Below are positions 63,953 through 64,000 of a stretch of DNA of 64,000 bases, piece after piece. Origin of the DNA: Mesorhizobium sp. AR02 (GTDB lineage: Bacteria > Pseudomonadota > Alphaproteobacteria > Rhizobiales > Rhizobiaceae); assembly GCF_024746835.1 (NCBI RefSeq), contig NZ_CP080531.1:3864001-3928000 (forward strand), in the 5' to 3' direction. The position numbers and the translations under genes are program-made. The notes beneath the pieces were generated by a model. That model saw only the letters and a program-made list of their open reading frames with translations, made no database searches and was not told the DNA's origin. Position 1 is the stretch's first letter, and each line of letters starts with the position of its first letter.

Positions 63953-64000
63953 GATGCGTCCTGCGTGGTTCTTTTGAGCTTTGGCGCTGATGCCACCAGT

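Overview
The window looks like part of a rhizobial (Mesorhizobium-like, Rhizobiales) genome. I base this on the GC-rich core genes, the ABC-transporter-rich catabolic operons, the families of insertion sequences, and a left half built like a symbiosis island: old genes separated by layers of insertion sequences (IS) and decayed remnants. No rRNA, tRNA, nod box or CRISPR array was seen, so the genus is inference.

Left half (1-39,500), accessory. It opens with the 3' part of a peptide-binding protein gene and a truncated permease. These are a decayed duplicate of the intact importer operon further right. A MITE and an IS630 share one TA target at the stop codon of a D-Ala-D-Ala-ligase-like gene (2743-3726, minus). 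A graveyard of remnants follows (IS66-type, IS5-type, amidase). The intact five-gene peptide ABC importer (5760-11238) runs straight into a CapA-family gene (11312-12706). After an IS5 comes an M81/MlrC-type metallopeptidase (15168-16652). After IS110 remnants comes a second D-Ala-D-Ala-ligase-like gene (18722-19801), with a dead IS701 sitting exactly on its stop codon. The most interesting block is a lower-GC, three-gene unit (22774-26226): an Asp/Glu racemase-family enzyme, a PreATP-grasp/ATP-grasp ligase, and a divergent serine hydroxymethyltransferase-like enzyme. Further on are a GNAT acetyltransferase, an IS66 inside an IS110 remnant, an arginine deiminase (30538-31755), a CtlX-like amidinohydrolase (32147-33079), a transposase gene interrupted by a 2.1-kb IS, and a NodU/TobZ-type carbamoyltransferase (37403-38977). 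Together these enzymes suggest an undescribed pathway for a small amino-acid-derived or D-amino-acid-containing metabolite, with import and degradation genes nearby. That link is inference from gene content.

Junction (39,500-42,700). An enolase-superfamily gene with a G10 tract is followed by a frameshifted DDAH gene, fragments of a sterol desaturase and a LysR gene, and two tandem 150-bp units with hairpins that look like small RNAs or terminators.

Right half (42,700-64,000), core-like and tidy. It starts with a LysR regulator divergent from a DsbA-fold protein and an NAD(P)-binding protein. Next comes a large minus-strand operon (55641 down to 46888) encoding a DUF1185 protein, an alpha/beta-hydrolase-flavin-reductase fusion, a luciferase-like monooxygenase, an aldehyde dehydrogenase and a PotABCD-type transporter. 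It lies between a DeoR gene and a GntR gene, with a perfect GntR-type palindrome in the divergent promoter. The last block is a sugar or polyol cluster: ROK kinase fused to a P-loop kinase, LacD/YihT-type aldolase, SorC-type regulator and ribose-type ABC transporter, with a putative SorC operator repeated in two promoters. An ATC-hydrolase-family gene closes the window.
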